A stretch of 64,000 nucleotides of DNA from Asterias rubens (GCF_902459465.1 NC_047072.1:17589776-17653775); one strand, 5' to 3'. Shown: positions 32,760 through 44,696, counted from the stretch's first letter. Notes: generated by a model not told the origin, from the letters alone. A program made the numbers and translations.

Positions 32760-35700
32760 GCTGAACTTGTGCACTTTGCAAAACCACTATAAACAATTAA
32801 CGAATAAACTTTGACCTTGTACACAAACGTATAGCAAAGCAAAACGTAAAAGTGTGATTATCTTGAAAAGTGTACATTTTGAGTATACCAGCTTTTTTTG
32901 CACTCCCCATCTCAATTGTGCATATATATTTATGGTGCATATGTTTAAAACAACTTTTTTTGAAAGGTTAATGTACCCATAGCAGGCAGTTAAAAAAAAA
33001 AAAAAAAAAATCAAATACCACCTTCATGTAAGGTCATATTAAGGTCAAAAAGTGCCAAAACTTCTTTTTAATTTTTTTGCAAAATTTTACCCCAGGCGGC
33101 AGATCTATCCATTAAACTTATTTTCAACATCATAGTGACATTCCAAGTCTGTGAAATTAAGAGTTAATATTTTGTTTTGTACACAAACTTTTAGGAAAAT
33201 TAAATATAAAGGTGCGATTTTCTCCTAAAGTGCATATCCTGAGCATAACAAATGTTTGTTTGCACATCCTATAGATCCCAGCACTGCATAATAACAGTTT
33301 TAACGAACCTTTTTTGAAAGGTAAATAAACCAAGGCAGTTTTAGTTTAAAAAAATTCAAATTACACCTTCCGCATTGGTAAACTGAAACAAGACATGCGT
33401 ATATGCTGATTCCTGCAATTAGTTTGATTTTAGTTTGACGTGCACAAAAACTGCATGTCTGATATCAGTTATTTTTACTCCCAATCTTTCCAAGTACATG
33501 TACGCGGTTAAATACTCAACTTTTAATAGTGAATTAACAAAGTTGAACATTTTTTTTGCAGTAAAATGTTGTTTTATCCTAGTTAGGCCTATACATTGTA
33601 GCTACGATGGGGGTATGGGGTATCGTGCAGTGATACATTATATACTTTCTTATCTGGAGTGCCATTAGTCAAAGCTAACTCCAGAGCTACATGTAACCAG
33701 GCACACCAAAACCACTACAGCTTGACATACTTTTATGCCAAGTTTCTTTGATGAAAGAATTCTCACTACTCTTCAGGCACTAGCAGACAGCAATGACACT
33801 CTCATCACTTTGATCAATCACTTTGTGGACATAACACAGGTCAGAAACATACCATCATCACAGTTGCCCGGCCACTATTACACAGCAGGGAGAAATGAAA
33901 TTACACGGGCAAGTCCAAAGCTTGAGATATAAATTTTGTTCAAGGGAGGACTACGTCTGCTTCAACTTTCTGAAGGATTGACAACACATGGAAAGTACTT
34001 GGCTGGGTTAGGCGTGGACAGAGGCGGGTGTTAATGAAGCCAATAATTTATGACTGAGACCCATGCTTCAAGGCAAAGCCTACTTTCTGTGATGTGAGGC
34101 TCTGTGGCACATTAAACGGTCTGTGCTTGAATCTTGGTCGGTCAAAATTGTTTAAACAAGAATGTGGAAGTTAATAAACTTGCCCAAAGTGTGGTTAAGC
34201 AGTTAAAATAGAGGGGCGGCAACCACACAGCAGAACTCTCCAAAGCACAGTAGGCCAGCTGTCAGATTTTCTAAGGAGTGACATTGGTCATGAGCTCATA
34301 AACAAATTCAACAAGCACTCTAGAAATCCAAACTCCCAACTGTGGTCTCATTACCATGAGATGGTGGAGATTGAGATCCACAATACTCGGAAAGACAGAT
34401 ACTTGATCATCAATCTGGGAGCTTTGTCCGCAATGCTGCCGTCCCCATCATCTATAACCACAGTAACTTTGATCATTAGGGATGTGTTCATCTGGCAGAT
34501 ATGAAACTCCTCAAGAAGACAGAAATGTTGATTATGTTTACAAGCTTTCATAATAAACAGTAAGATTTGATGTGTTCCGACTAAACCCAACCTTGGCGAA
34601 GAAGATGACACAGGCTCTGATATTGTGAGAGAGATACCACTGGTATCTTTGACAACCAAAGTTATTGCACCAGTTGATGTGGTATAAGTGATCTTCTAAC
34701 AACTCCAGATCATGGAACGCAGTATATAATGACAAACTGGAAGCACCGTCTGCTTCAAGAAACTCTCGGTTTTAGTGATGACGGCCTGAAAAAAACATTG
34801 TGCAAAAACTGTCTCTGATCTGTACAATACAAATGTTTCAACCAAACGAATTATGTATGGTACAAAAGCCTATCCAAACGGACAGGAAGTTACTGCAACA
34901 ATTGCTCAATGCTGCCACTGGAACCTACAACCTAGTCTTGATCGCTAGATTGGAGAGGGCTCCACCAAGGTAGTGACACAGTCAAAGAGAATGGGAAAGA
35001 AAAAGCCAATTCGAAAGTTCATCGATAGACCCGGGTTCCACTCCTACACGTCAGGTATGGGCTATTGAACAAAGCTAATCTCAAGTTCTTGTCAGACGTT
35101 TTCGTAGAGAAGGGCAAGGGTCTACTGGAAAGATGAGGAATAGTACAGGCGGGGGTTCCTTTGTGTTACGGAAGCCATGGTCCTTTATAGGAGAGATGAC
35201 GTTTTGAGGACACCTTAGCAGGCTGACACCCGGTTGATGCTCCATGCATAGAGGCAGTCAATGAGGATAAGAGTGATTTGCAGGTGGAGAAATGTCACTT
35301 CTGGTGAACTTTGGAAAGAAATGCACATTAATTATCCGATACGTGCAGTAACTGAGAGACTTGCCAACCTGTAAGGCAGCTTGCATGCTCTTACATGATG
35401 CGACACATCTTCTCCTACATGACAAAAGATTAACTCATAATTTCACAGACTTGGCATGTCAATTTGATGATGAAACTATGTTTTATGGATAGATCTGCCG
35501 CCTGGGGTAAAACTTGGCGAAAAAATAAAAAAAATAAAATTTTGACATTTTTGGCTCATTTTGACCTCAATATGACCTTACATGAAGGTGGTATTTGATT
35601 TTTTTTTTAACTGACTGGGTACATTTACCTTTAAAAAAAAAGTTGTTTGAAACGTATATGCACCATTGAGATGGGGAGTGCAAAAAATGCTGGTGTACTC

Positions 35701-36290
35701 AAAATGTACACTTTTCAAGATAATCACACTTTTACGTTTTGCTTTGCTATACGTTTGTATACAAGGTCAAAGTTATACATTAATTACATACGTTTGTCAT
35801 GTCAAAATTAACTTAAAAATACATTTTATGGATAGATCTATCACTTGAGGTCAAATTTTGTGAACATTTCAAAAATGCAAAATTTGTGCCTTATTTGAAA
35901 TTTTGACCTTAAAATGAGTCGTTAAGACCCCACATGAAGGTGGTATTTGAATTATTTTGTTTTTCTCAAAAACTGCCAGGGTATATTTACCTTTCAAAAA
36001 AAGTTGTTTGAAACCAAAATATGCGCCAATGAGGACGGGGGTGCAAAAACAATTGGTGTACTCAAAATGTACCCTTTTCAAAATAATCACACTTTTACAC
36101 TTCGTTTTGCTATACATTTGCGTACAAGGTCAAAGTTTATAAGTTAATTACATTGGTTTGTAGTATCAACATAAAGTTAAAAATACAATTTATAGATAGA
36201 TCTCTCAAATGTGGTTAAATTTGACACAAATTTTGAAAATATTGATTTTTGACCTTTTTTGACCTTTTTACCCCAAAATGACCTAAAAAT
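32760..36290. mobile_element. ~3.5 kb composite element with long inverted, internally repeated arms
   Basis: Left arm 32760-33400 and right arm 35440-36290 are inverted copies: 'gaccttgtacacaaacgtatagcaaagc', 'agtgtgattatcttgaaaag', 'gcactccccatctcaa', 'taccaccttcatgtaaggtcat'. Each arm contains two diverged ~350 bp units in tandem (33170-33400 on the left; 35830-36290 on the right). The interior, 33400-35440, has different base composition and scattered short open stretches (e.g. the 65-codon frame from 33738), but no intact ORF and no recognised transposase. It is called a decayed foldback-type DNA transposon. Confidence 0.65.
33738..33932 (+). pseudogene. Open fragment inside the inverted-arm element
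   Basis: A 65-codon frame with start PSFFDERILTTLQALADSND and a following 'TLITLINHFVDITQ' helix-like stretch has coding-like amino-acid composition. It stops at 33930-33932. It may be a relic of the element's own protein or of a captured gene. I do not recognise it. Confidence 0.3.
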
Positions 36291-36739
36291 TCAAAATCAA
36301 GCTGGGCATCCACCCTAATCGTCTTCCCGAGCCCATGATCCATACATCTAGCATGGATGCCAGCCATTAACAAACTGTGCCGTGTTTTTTTTTTCGAGAG
36401 CACTGGCTGGTCTGCTATAAACCAAACAAACATACATCTACCTCCATGACTTCCCCATGGATGAGTCATGTAATGTCGATCGCAGCTGGCTTGTGAGAGT
36501 CGATATCTATGGAACGCGAAAAAGGCAATTATTCTTATCCACCGATCGGTCTTTTGCATGGATTGATCGGTCCTTATCGTCGATCGATCGGTTGCTGGTG
36601 CAAATTTTGCCGACGTTCACTGACGTCGGACCAATTCGTGTTAATTGGGCTGTAGCAATGAGTCTTACTCTAAGTTGGGAGTCGTGCTACATAAAAGTAA
36701 TAGTAGGCCAACTTTTTGTGTACAGTTTCATTCCTGCAG

Positions 36740-39700
36740 TTCCCGTCTTCATTCGGACGTTCATTTGAGGGAAAAACACAGTATTTGGAGCGTGGGCGAC
36801 AGGGGGTAGCTGCCTGTCCAGCGCTGCTTGGTGCCGGGCTCATACCTAGTGAAGTACCTGTGATATACTGGTATCTGGGACCAATTACCAGAGGTAAACA
36901 AACAAATATTGTTGCTACATTCCTGCTGCTTCTAGTTTATTTTTTATTTTTATTTTTTTACCAATTACTTTACTGTTGTGCAGTGGCTCTATACGTGACC
37001 TTTCGGAAGATTTAAGCAAAATTGTTTTTACTCGTTCTCAAAAATGCAACCCTGTGGAGACTTAAGTTAATGTTCATTTTTTTTGTGTTCTTTTTCCTTT
37101 CCGATTTATAGACCTTATGCACGATGGTGGTGTGGTGAGCGTGTCCCAATTTCCGTATTATGGATACTTTTTGTTTTCCTTTCTTTTATTTTGTTATCGG
37201 TCTCAATAAGTCACTATTTAAATGAGCACAACATGTGTGTGTTGCACTGGCCTGAATATCTGACGTCACACTTCTAGGCTTGAATACAGAGAGTGGCCTC
37301 TAGCCTAGGTCAATCCCCGTCCATAATCACCTTTCACCTACATTCATTTATGCAGACGACCGAAAGTGCAGCTGTCCAAAAGTCAACTCGGACCAATCAA
37401 AACACTGCTTCAGTGACGTCACTGCACGTTTATCCAATGAAATAAAAGTATCCAATGAAATCACTGGAACTTTTGGGACGCTAGGTGGCAGCAGACTTTA
37501 CGGTTATAACTAAAACAATGACAATTTTACGTGGCGAGTCCACTAATCTTTTGATCAGTGAGTCAGTCTGCTGCCACCTACCTGGAAATCCAAAGTTTCC
37601 CATTGGGATACAGCATTAGCTACATTATTTCTTATCTCCTAATAGATGCGCTACCCTTCATTGTAAAAAACGAAGGGAATATTCTATTTGGTGATGGCGT
37701 GCCTGTTGGGCTGTACGGCATTAACGACGAGCTAAGTCTCATCATTAGCCAAGTTAGGAACTCGAGTGCTGGTACCTATTACTGTCGGCTCGCACCACAA
37801 CGCCTGGCTTTCCAAGATGCGTCGGTGCCCATCGAAGTGATAGGTATGTCTGTGTCTCTTTAGAGATACCCGCATGGTTTACTATAATAACATGTTCCCC
37901 GGTTCGGGAAAGGCTTGGTTGGAAAACGTGTACAAAATCACGTTGCCAAAAAGTTTAAAGACACTGGACACTAATTGGCAATTGTCAAAGACTAGCCTTC
38001 ACAGTTGGTGTATCTCAACATATGCAACAAATCTGTGAAAATTTGAGCTCAATCGGTCGTCGAAGTTGCGAGATAATAATAAAAGAAAAAAACACCCCTG
38101 TCAGACGAAGTTGTGCGCTTTCAGATGCTTGATTTTGAGACCTAAAATTCTAAATCTGAGGTCTCGAAATCAAATTCTTGGAAAATTACTTCTTTCCTCG
38201 AAAACTACATGACTTCAGAGGGAGCTGTTTCTCACAATGTTTTATATATACTATCAACCTGTACACATTACTCGTTACCAAGAAAGGTTTTATGCTAATA
38301 ATTATTTTGAGTAATTACCAATAGTGTACACTGCCTCAGTTTGGAGGTCCACGGTTGCAGGCGTATACACACTAGGGTGTATGGGTTGGGCGGGAGGAGG
38401 GGCTCCCCCACTTGGTAGACCACTGTCTGTGACACAAAACAAAATGTAAACTTTGTTTATTTTTGGTTCCAGTGTCACCAGACCCTGATGAGCTTCCGAT
38501 CGTCTCTCCTTGTGATGAGAAGCCGATCCCTTCCCTATGTGAGATCTCGACTGACCAGTCAGTGATTGGTCTCACATGCAAGGTTAAAAACACCTTCCCG
38601 GCGGTCGAGCTGCAAATCTGGAGATTTCCAGCCGGTGACGGTAATAAAATCGTTCAACTCAAAGACGCAGTAATTGTGACTGAGCAAGTTACAGTTCCAC
38701 TGCTGGGGAATCTAACTGAAAACGGTAAGTATAACGTCATAGCTGAAAGAAGTATAAGTGATGATGACGATGTCGTACTCTCTTAAAGACGCTGGACACC
38801 TTTGGGAATTGTCTTAAAGACCAGTCTTCTCACTTGGTGTATCTCAACATAATGCACAAAATAACAAACTAGTGAAAGTGAACTCAACTGGTCGTCGACG
38901 TTACGAGTATTAATGGGAGAAAAACGCCCTTGTCACACGAAGTTGTGTGCTTTCAGATGCCTGATTTCGAGACCTCAAAATCAAATTCTGAGGTCTCGAA
39001 ATCAAATTCAAATATTTGAGTGGAAAAATTACTTCTTTCTCGAAAACTACGTTACTTCAAAGGGAGCCGTTTCTCACAATGTTTTATATACTATCAACAG
39101 CTATCTATTGATCGAGTAACCAGTAAGTTTTATTCTAACAGTGATTATCAATAGTGTCCAGTGCCTTTAAAGTAAAAGAGTGAAAAAACAATCGTTTAGT
39201 CCGCAATACCACTGTTGCAAAAGAGCATCATGGCGGACAACTCTTTTAAGAGTGAAAGATGGGTACTTTCAACTCGATTAAGAGTGAAGTTCGTTTCAAT
39301 TTAACTCAAAAAGGGGTACACGGAAAGTCCACAAGCCAGTTTATAGCATGGTTCCTCAGCCAGGTGACGGGCTTCGATACCATCATCAAGGTGAGAGGGT
39401 GGTTATAGTCGGCTATCTTGTAGACTTGCGGACAAGTCGTTAAATGTCTGTCGCGGTGATAGCGTTCCGACTCTCTCCGCTATTCCCACGGTATTCTATT
39501 ACTAACTGCTGTCACGACTAGGGTCCCGTTTAAAGACAGTGGACACTATTGGTAATTACTCAAAACAATTATTAGCATAAAACCATACTTGGTGACGAGT
39601 AATGGGGAGAGGTTGATGGTATGAAACATTGTGAGAAACGGCTCCCTCTGAAGTGCCATAGTTTTCGATAAAAAAATAATTTTCCACAAACTTGATTTCG

Positions 39701-41263
39701 AGACCTCAGATTTAGAACTTGAGGTCTCGAAATCAACCATCTAAACGCACACAACTTCGTGTGACAAGGGTGTTTTTTTCTTTCATTATTATCTCGCAAC
39801 TTCGATGACCGATTGAGCTCAAATTTTCACACGTTTGTTATTTTATGCATATGTTGAGATACACCAAGTGAGAAGACTGGTCTTTGACAATTACCAATAG
39901 TGTCCACTGTCTTTAATGGGGAGTAGAAGTCGGCAACCAGCAGTTCGCACGAGAGCAGTGATCTCGCGCCATATAAAATATCGCCACAACTTGTCTATCT
40001 TACCGCATGGGACCATTGACGACTTGTCCACAAGTCTAGCTATCTTGAGACCAATTAGAGGGCAATTACAATTTTACGTTTTATCTAAACATAGAGCGCC
40101 TTAGAACCGATAACACCTTCACCACGACTGCTTCAGTTGAGGTCGAGGTTGGAGTTAGAGGTGGCGTCTTCATCTGCAATAGCTCGGGCCCTGTCCCAGG
40201 AAAAGGGAAGAGTACATTGGTGGTGATAAGCAAAGAGGTCCCAGTGGCACCAACTACGCAGACTACCAGCCATGCAACTACCTTCAAAACAGGTAAGCCA
40301 TGTTCCCACATGACGTCACAAAAGGTCGACGTACTAGATCGGTGAACGTTGCCGTTGGTGCCTGCCGTTGGTGAGACGTCAGACTGTGGTCAACCTTTGA
40401 CGTCAGATTGTGGTCAACCTATACCGTTTAGTCTGGTATAAAACAATCTGACGTCAACAAGACGTTCTATCATCAACCTTAAGACATCAGACTGCTGTCA
40501 GATGTCTATTTTGGTCACAATGAGACGTCGCTCTTTAATGTCGATCTTCTGACGTCAATAAAATGTTAAAATTTGGTCAACCTGTGACGTCAGTACCGTC
40601 ATAATATTGAGATCGGGCTTAGAAGTGGTTAAATACTCCAAAGCTATCATTTTGTTTGGTCATGGGGACAACTTAAACAAGGCTGAATGCCTGAATTCAG
40701 ATAAAATTATAAAATTTCGCACTCTTGATATGTCCTTTTTTGTGAAGGGGTTAAAACAACCAATGAGGAAACAATGATGACTTCAGTTGAAACAGGTGAC
40801 ACTACGGCAACATGTGAGATGCTCGGCTTGACGATTATTCTGACTGTGCTCACACTCTTGTTTGCATTCTTGTGGCTTGTGTCGATCGTCCTGTCGCAAC
40901 GGGTAACAGTGCTGAAAATTAAGGTAAGGAAATGATGGCCTTTTGTCAAGGCTTTCTTGGCTTGGAGACCCGTTTATGTCCCAAGCGACTCGCGCGCACG
41001 ATCTCCCGTAATCGCTTGGGAGCACTGCTCTCCAAACCACAAAAGCCTTGTCAAAAGGCTAGGGAATAGTGGACTTTAAAGCTCTGTATTGTATCTTTGC
41101 TGAACTTTGGTCACCTCTTTGGTTTCGAAACTGAAAATCTTTATTTGTTGCCCTTTATGATGTTCAGTGGTTACACGCTGGTGGAACTCAGCACCAAGCG
41201 GAGCCTCAAGAACAAACCGAGCAAACGACTGAAATGTTGCACCAAAACACAGCCTCTGCGTAA
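36740..41263 (+). CDS. Transmembrane immunoglobulin-superfamily receptor (two Ig domains), 5' end unresolved
   Basis: Probable exons: 36740-36893, 37646-37843, 38473-38724, 40095-40292, 40748-40923, 41168-41263. Borders are GT/AG, the joints are phase 1 (the last joint phase 0), and 357 codons are open. Domain 1 is V-like: strand-B Cys (GVAACPALL) and strand-C Trp (VIYWYLG) are in the first exon; the D-x-G-x-Y-x-C-type motif (SSAGTYYC) is in the second. Domain 2 is also split: GLTCKVKN and LQIWRF in the third exon, VFICNSSG in the fourth. A Thr-rich stalk follows, then a ~25-residue TM segment (LTIILTVLTLLFAFLWLVSIVL) and a short Gln/Glu/Thr-rich tail ending TASA. N-glycosylation sites NSS, NLT and NSS are visible. 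No signal peptide exon was assigned. The tail has no ITIM or ITAM. The ligand is unknown; an immune or adhesion role is inference. Confidence 0.75.
37471..37590. repeat. Foldback family D (GGTGGCAGCAGAC ends) in Ig-receptor intron
   Basis: 'gggacgctaggtggcagcagac' mirrors 'gtctgctgccacctacctgg'. Better preserved copies are at 56751-56897 and 61382-61530. Confidence 0.65.
37955..38340 (+). repeat. TTAA-MITE family A copy in Ig-receptor intron
   Basis: TTTAAAGACACTGGACACTA through 'gagacctaaaattctaaatctgaggtctc' to 'caatagtgtacactgcct'. The right-end TTAA is lost. Confidence 0.8.
38783..39172 (+). repeat. TTAA-MITE family A copy between the two halves of Ig domain 2
   Basis: TTAAAGACGCTGGACACCTT to 'atcaatagtgtccagtgcctttaa'. 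It lies in the intron that separates the strand B-C half (exon ending 38724) from the strand F half (exon starting 40095). Confidence 0.8.
39530..39916 (-). repeat. TTAA-MITE family A, intact-looking copy in the same intron
   Basis: TTAA at 39530-39533 and 39913-39916. The ends TTAAAGACAGTGGACACTAT and 'accaatagtgtccactgtctttaa' are near-perfect inverted copies over ~30 bp. Orientation is opposite to the copy at 38783, so the two could pair in RNA. Confidence 0.9.
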
Positions 41264-42025
41264 AGTGACTTTACTGTGGACGTGTCCCCTGCTCTTGCAT
41301 CGTGTGATTAACTCGTGGCTCAACTTTCGATCAGTATGAAGACGATCACTGCATACTGATCGAAAGTTGAGTCGTTAACATCTTGTTCTCTTCAATATAC
41401 ACATGATGTTACCGCAAACTTCTCTTAGTTGTAGGCATACTTCCATCAGCATGCAAAGTTTAAAATCTAGCTACTTTGCTTTCTTTTTGCTACAGCTTTC
41501 ATTTTGTTCCAGCCTTCTTTATGTTGCATGCTGCATGTTTTCACTAACGAGCACACATAATGTTTTAGCTTTGGACACCTCTTTGTTTTCGAAACTGAAA
41601 ATGTTTATTATTTTGTTGCCCTTTATGATGTTCAGTTTTTACACCGTGGTGGAACTCAACACCAAGCGGAGCCTCAAGAACAAACCGAGCAAACGACTGA
41701 AATGTTGCACCAAAACACAGCCTCTACGTAATGTGACTTTACTGTGGACGTGTTCCCTGCTCTTGCATCGTGTCATTAACTCGTGACTCAACTTTCGATC
41801 AGTATGCAGTGATCACTGCATACTGATCGAAAGTTGAAGAGAACAAGATGTTAACGACTCAACTTTCGATCAGTATGTAGGCATACTTCCATCAGCATGC
41901 AAAGTTTAAAATCTAGCTATATACTTTGCTTTCTTTTTGCTACAGCTTTCATTTTGTTCCAGCCTTCTTTATTTTGCATGTTGCATGTTTTCACTAACGA
42001 GCACACATAATGTTGACACCTTTCA
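41096..42025 (+). repeat. Tandem duplication (~468 bp period) of the Ig-receptor last exon and flanks
   Basis: Unit 1 (~41096-41570) and unit 2 (~41570-42025) share 'cctctttg.tttcgaaactgaaaat', 'cctttatgatgttcag', the exon, 'gtgactttactgtggacgtgt' and 'cttccatcagcatgcaaag'. A palindromic block 'caactttcgatcagtatg..catactgatcgaaagttga' is present in both. The exon-to-exon offset is 468 bp (41168 to 41636). Confidence 0.9.
41636..41731 (+). CDS. Alternative terminal exon of the Ig-receptor (duplicate of 41168-41263)
   Basis: Preceded by the same 'atgatgttcag' acceptor and in the same phase 0. It encodes 31 residues plus stop, as in the first copy. It differs at few sites: FLHRGG versus WLHAGG at the start and TAST versus TASA at the end; the PQEQTEQTTEMLHQNTAS core is unchanged. 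Both exons are intact, so the tail could be chosen by alternative splicing. Only transcript data would show whether the second is used. Confidence 0.6.
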   Translation, partial: FLHRGGTQHQAEPQEQTEQTTEMLHQNTAST

Positions 42026-44329
42026 ACAGATAGTGTTGTGGTGTGAAAAAATGGTATACTTGGTACTCTTCATCTGTTCAAAATTCTTCCTGGCCATGTA
42101 GCTTGCAGAGTGTAGTCTAGATTTCAAGCCGTCCACGTAACTAAATCATACCGTGGCGGGCGCGCTTTGGCGATTCAACCGCGCGTAGTACACTATCCAG
42201 AATCAAGCACCATAGTCTTGGGCCAAGACTACCTGGCCAGTGACACTTTGAATGATAGAAACTGTACTTTCTACTTTTTAGTTTGTTGTTTATGTTGGCG
42301 AGTGTGATTTGGGGCAAAAGTGTGTCTTAATGCAGATCAGTGGGTCATAATCACTCAAATAATCATTATTTCTATAAGCACGTTCATCCAAAACAATGAA
42401 CTACGTTCATTACGTCCCAAACCAAAGGGGTAGAACGAATAGGCCCTATTCGGCTAGTGTCAAACAAAGTGAGAATGGTACCGCGCAAGACGCCGCAAAG
42501 ATCGAGGAAGCCATAATTCACAAGTGGGGCAACAAAGCTTCATATAATTATGAGCTTTAGAAACCAAAACTGGGTGAGGTTCTTGGCCAAGTCCAGCTGA
42601 CAAGGTTGGGATAAATTGACTTCCAAAAAGGAGGAGGCACTAATTTGGAGGTGCATTATACTATGTGTGAAAGAGCGGTTAAGATCAACGAATTCAAACT
42701 CTGATGTTTCTGTTCAACAGTGGGTTCGAATCCTGGGAAGCCATCCATTGTATGTGCCGTAGCACCTTGTAAACCCGTATAAGGTGCTAAATAATTGGGT
42801 CTCAGAATTAATCTTTGCAATAACCGATATATCTTTCTGAAAGTTTGTATGTTTATACTCGGCGACTTGTACCTTGTTTGGTACGTGCACTATACAAGAC
42901 TTCGATATTATTAGTATTATACTATTATCAATTGACTTCAAAAAAGGTGGAGGGGCGCACTGCTTCTCAGGTTTGTTATTATGTCTGCTAATAATGGAGC
43001 GGGGCTGCCATCCCCTACTCCACGGGTGGCGGATTGTGGAGCGACCTTCATAGACCATTTGGATGGATTTCGAAAAGAGTCGCCTTCTCGAGTGAGGACG
43101 AGTTACTCGTCCTAACTGAGGCCTAGCCTTAGGTTTCTAATATTTCTCAATATTTCTTGATGATTACCAGACAAGAAGTGGTAAGTCTGAGAAATTTTAA
43201 ACTACCACGCCGCGGCGGTTGTCAAGTTTGGAGATGACGCATTTCTCTCTCAACGAAAAGAAGATTAGTATTTATTTTCGCCGACTGTTAAGCTGTTTGA
43301 AATTGCAGATTGTTCGTGCGTGACAACCAGTGTATATTGCTCGTTGATTACGGTACCAAACATTGAAGGTTAACTGTGAATATAAAATAAGCAGTCGTGG
43401 ACCAACTGGTGATGAACTACGCGAAAGGAGATCGGGAAGTTTGTGTGGTTTGTATAAGACGTCATTGACGAACACGCAGACATTTTGAAACAAAAAGCTG
43501 TGTTTCCAATGCACAGAATAGGAGCAATGATATTCCAAATATTTAGATGTACGTTTCTTCTCTGCATATACCATATACCAGGCGTTGACTTTGGCCCGTT
43601 TTTAGACCTGCTTCAAAAGGTCGTAATGTTATGGCTTTTTAGTAAATTGTGTTTTCCATTGGCGTAACTATACATATTATACGTAAACACCGATCAGCTC
43701 AGGATTCATGGTATCATAAGCTTAAAAGAAAAACCTTACCAAAAACATTGCTGGCTAAGCCCAAAAAATATTTCTTCATATCTTTTTCATTTAAATAAAA
43801 CCTGCCCACAATGTAGATCTCGCACATAGTGCAGAAGCTATGGGCGTGTATCGTTGCAGGAAGAATGACTCGCAGCGACCGCTCCTTGAAGGCAACTGGG
43901 ACCGTCCCCTTATTCAAGAGCAAGAGACATCGAGGAGAAGTAACAGTGTAAGGAGGGACAACAACGAGACTTATAGCCAGATGTAGAAAAGTTCGAATAT
44001 TATGTGCGAGACTTGCACAAGATGTCACTTAGTTTAGGAAAAATAGAGGCGCCCGACCCCTGGAAAGGTCAAACTTCAATGACGTCACGAGGAGTACATA
44101 CACACAGATCTCCTGTTGGCGGGGAAGGCCTATCCCCATACTGCGGTTTGGGATCTGACTATTGTTTTATTTGCATTCATGTCCACGACAAGTCTTTGTC
44201 TGACGATTATCATTGTCACTAACTTGACCGCTGATCTGCGACGAGACACATTCATTTCGTACATTGTTACTGTCAGTTAGCAATTGGCTAATGAAACTGT
44301 TTTGTTAATAAATCTGCATATCAAATAAG
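42026..44329. other. No gene recognised
   Basis: A SINE-like B box 'gtgggttcgaatcctggg' is at ~42720, followed by 'ccgtagcaccttgtaaacccgtataaggtgct', a small hairpin. A fragment of the AGGACTAGTC inverted-repeat family is at ~43062-43150. Nothing else was supported; short open frames have no domain or splice support. Confidence 0.45.
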
Positions 44330-44437
44330 TTAACATTCCATTAATCCCTCCCTTCTAACTCTTGGAAAAACACAAATTTTAGAGTCTGAGTTTGTGAGGG
44401 CAAGGTCGTTTACCCGCTTACGGTGGCCCACAACTGT

Positions 44438-44596
44438 CACGGCAAAACAAAAAGCGCCACGGCAAAACAAAAAGCGCCACGGCAAAACAAAAAGCGCAAC
44501 GGCAAAACGAAAAGAGCCACGGCAAAACGAAAAGAGCCACGGCAAAACGAAAAGAGCCACGGCAAAACGCAAAGAGCCACGGCAAAACGAAAAGCA
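44438..44596. repeat. 20 bp minisatellite, 8 copies
   Basis: Unit 'cacggcaaaacaaaaagcgc' starts at 44438 and repeats every 20 bp to 44578. The first units read 'aaaacaaaaagcgc', later ones 'aaaacgaaaagagc', so the array has a gradient of variants. The open Lys/Arg-rich frames across it are an effect of period 20. Confidence 0.9.
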
Positions 44597-44599
44597 TGC

Positions 44600-44690
44600 G
44601 GGTTGATAATTTACCTCGACTTCGTCTCGGTTAAATTATCAAGAACCATGCTTGGGCGGGTTTAAACCACTAGTTGAAAACCTCTTCACC
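44600..44690. repeat. Small foldback ('ccactagttgaaaac' family), partial
   Basis: 'gataatttacctcgacttcgtctcggttaaattatc' hairpin plus 'gggtttaaaccactagttgaaaacctcttcac' at the right. The same module is repeated three times at 53.6-54.3 kb. Confidence 0.7.
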
Positions 44691-44696
44691 ACACAT

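Noticed and set aside
34351..34735. Overlapping minus-strand frames of 65-102 codons
   Set aside because: Inside the decayed interior of the inverted-arm element; composition not convincing and no motif.
44330..44665. Lys/Arg-rich and Phe/Val-rich frames
   Set aside because: Period-20 minisatellite read in several frames; no start or splice context.
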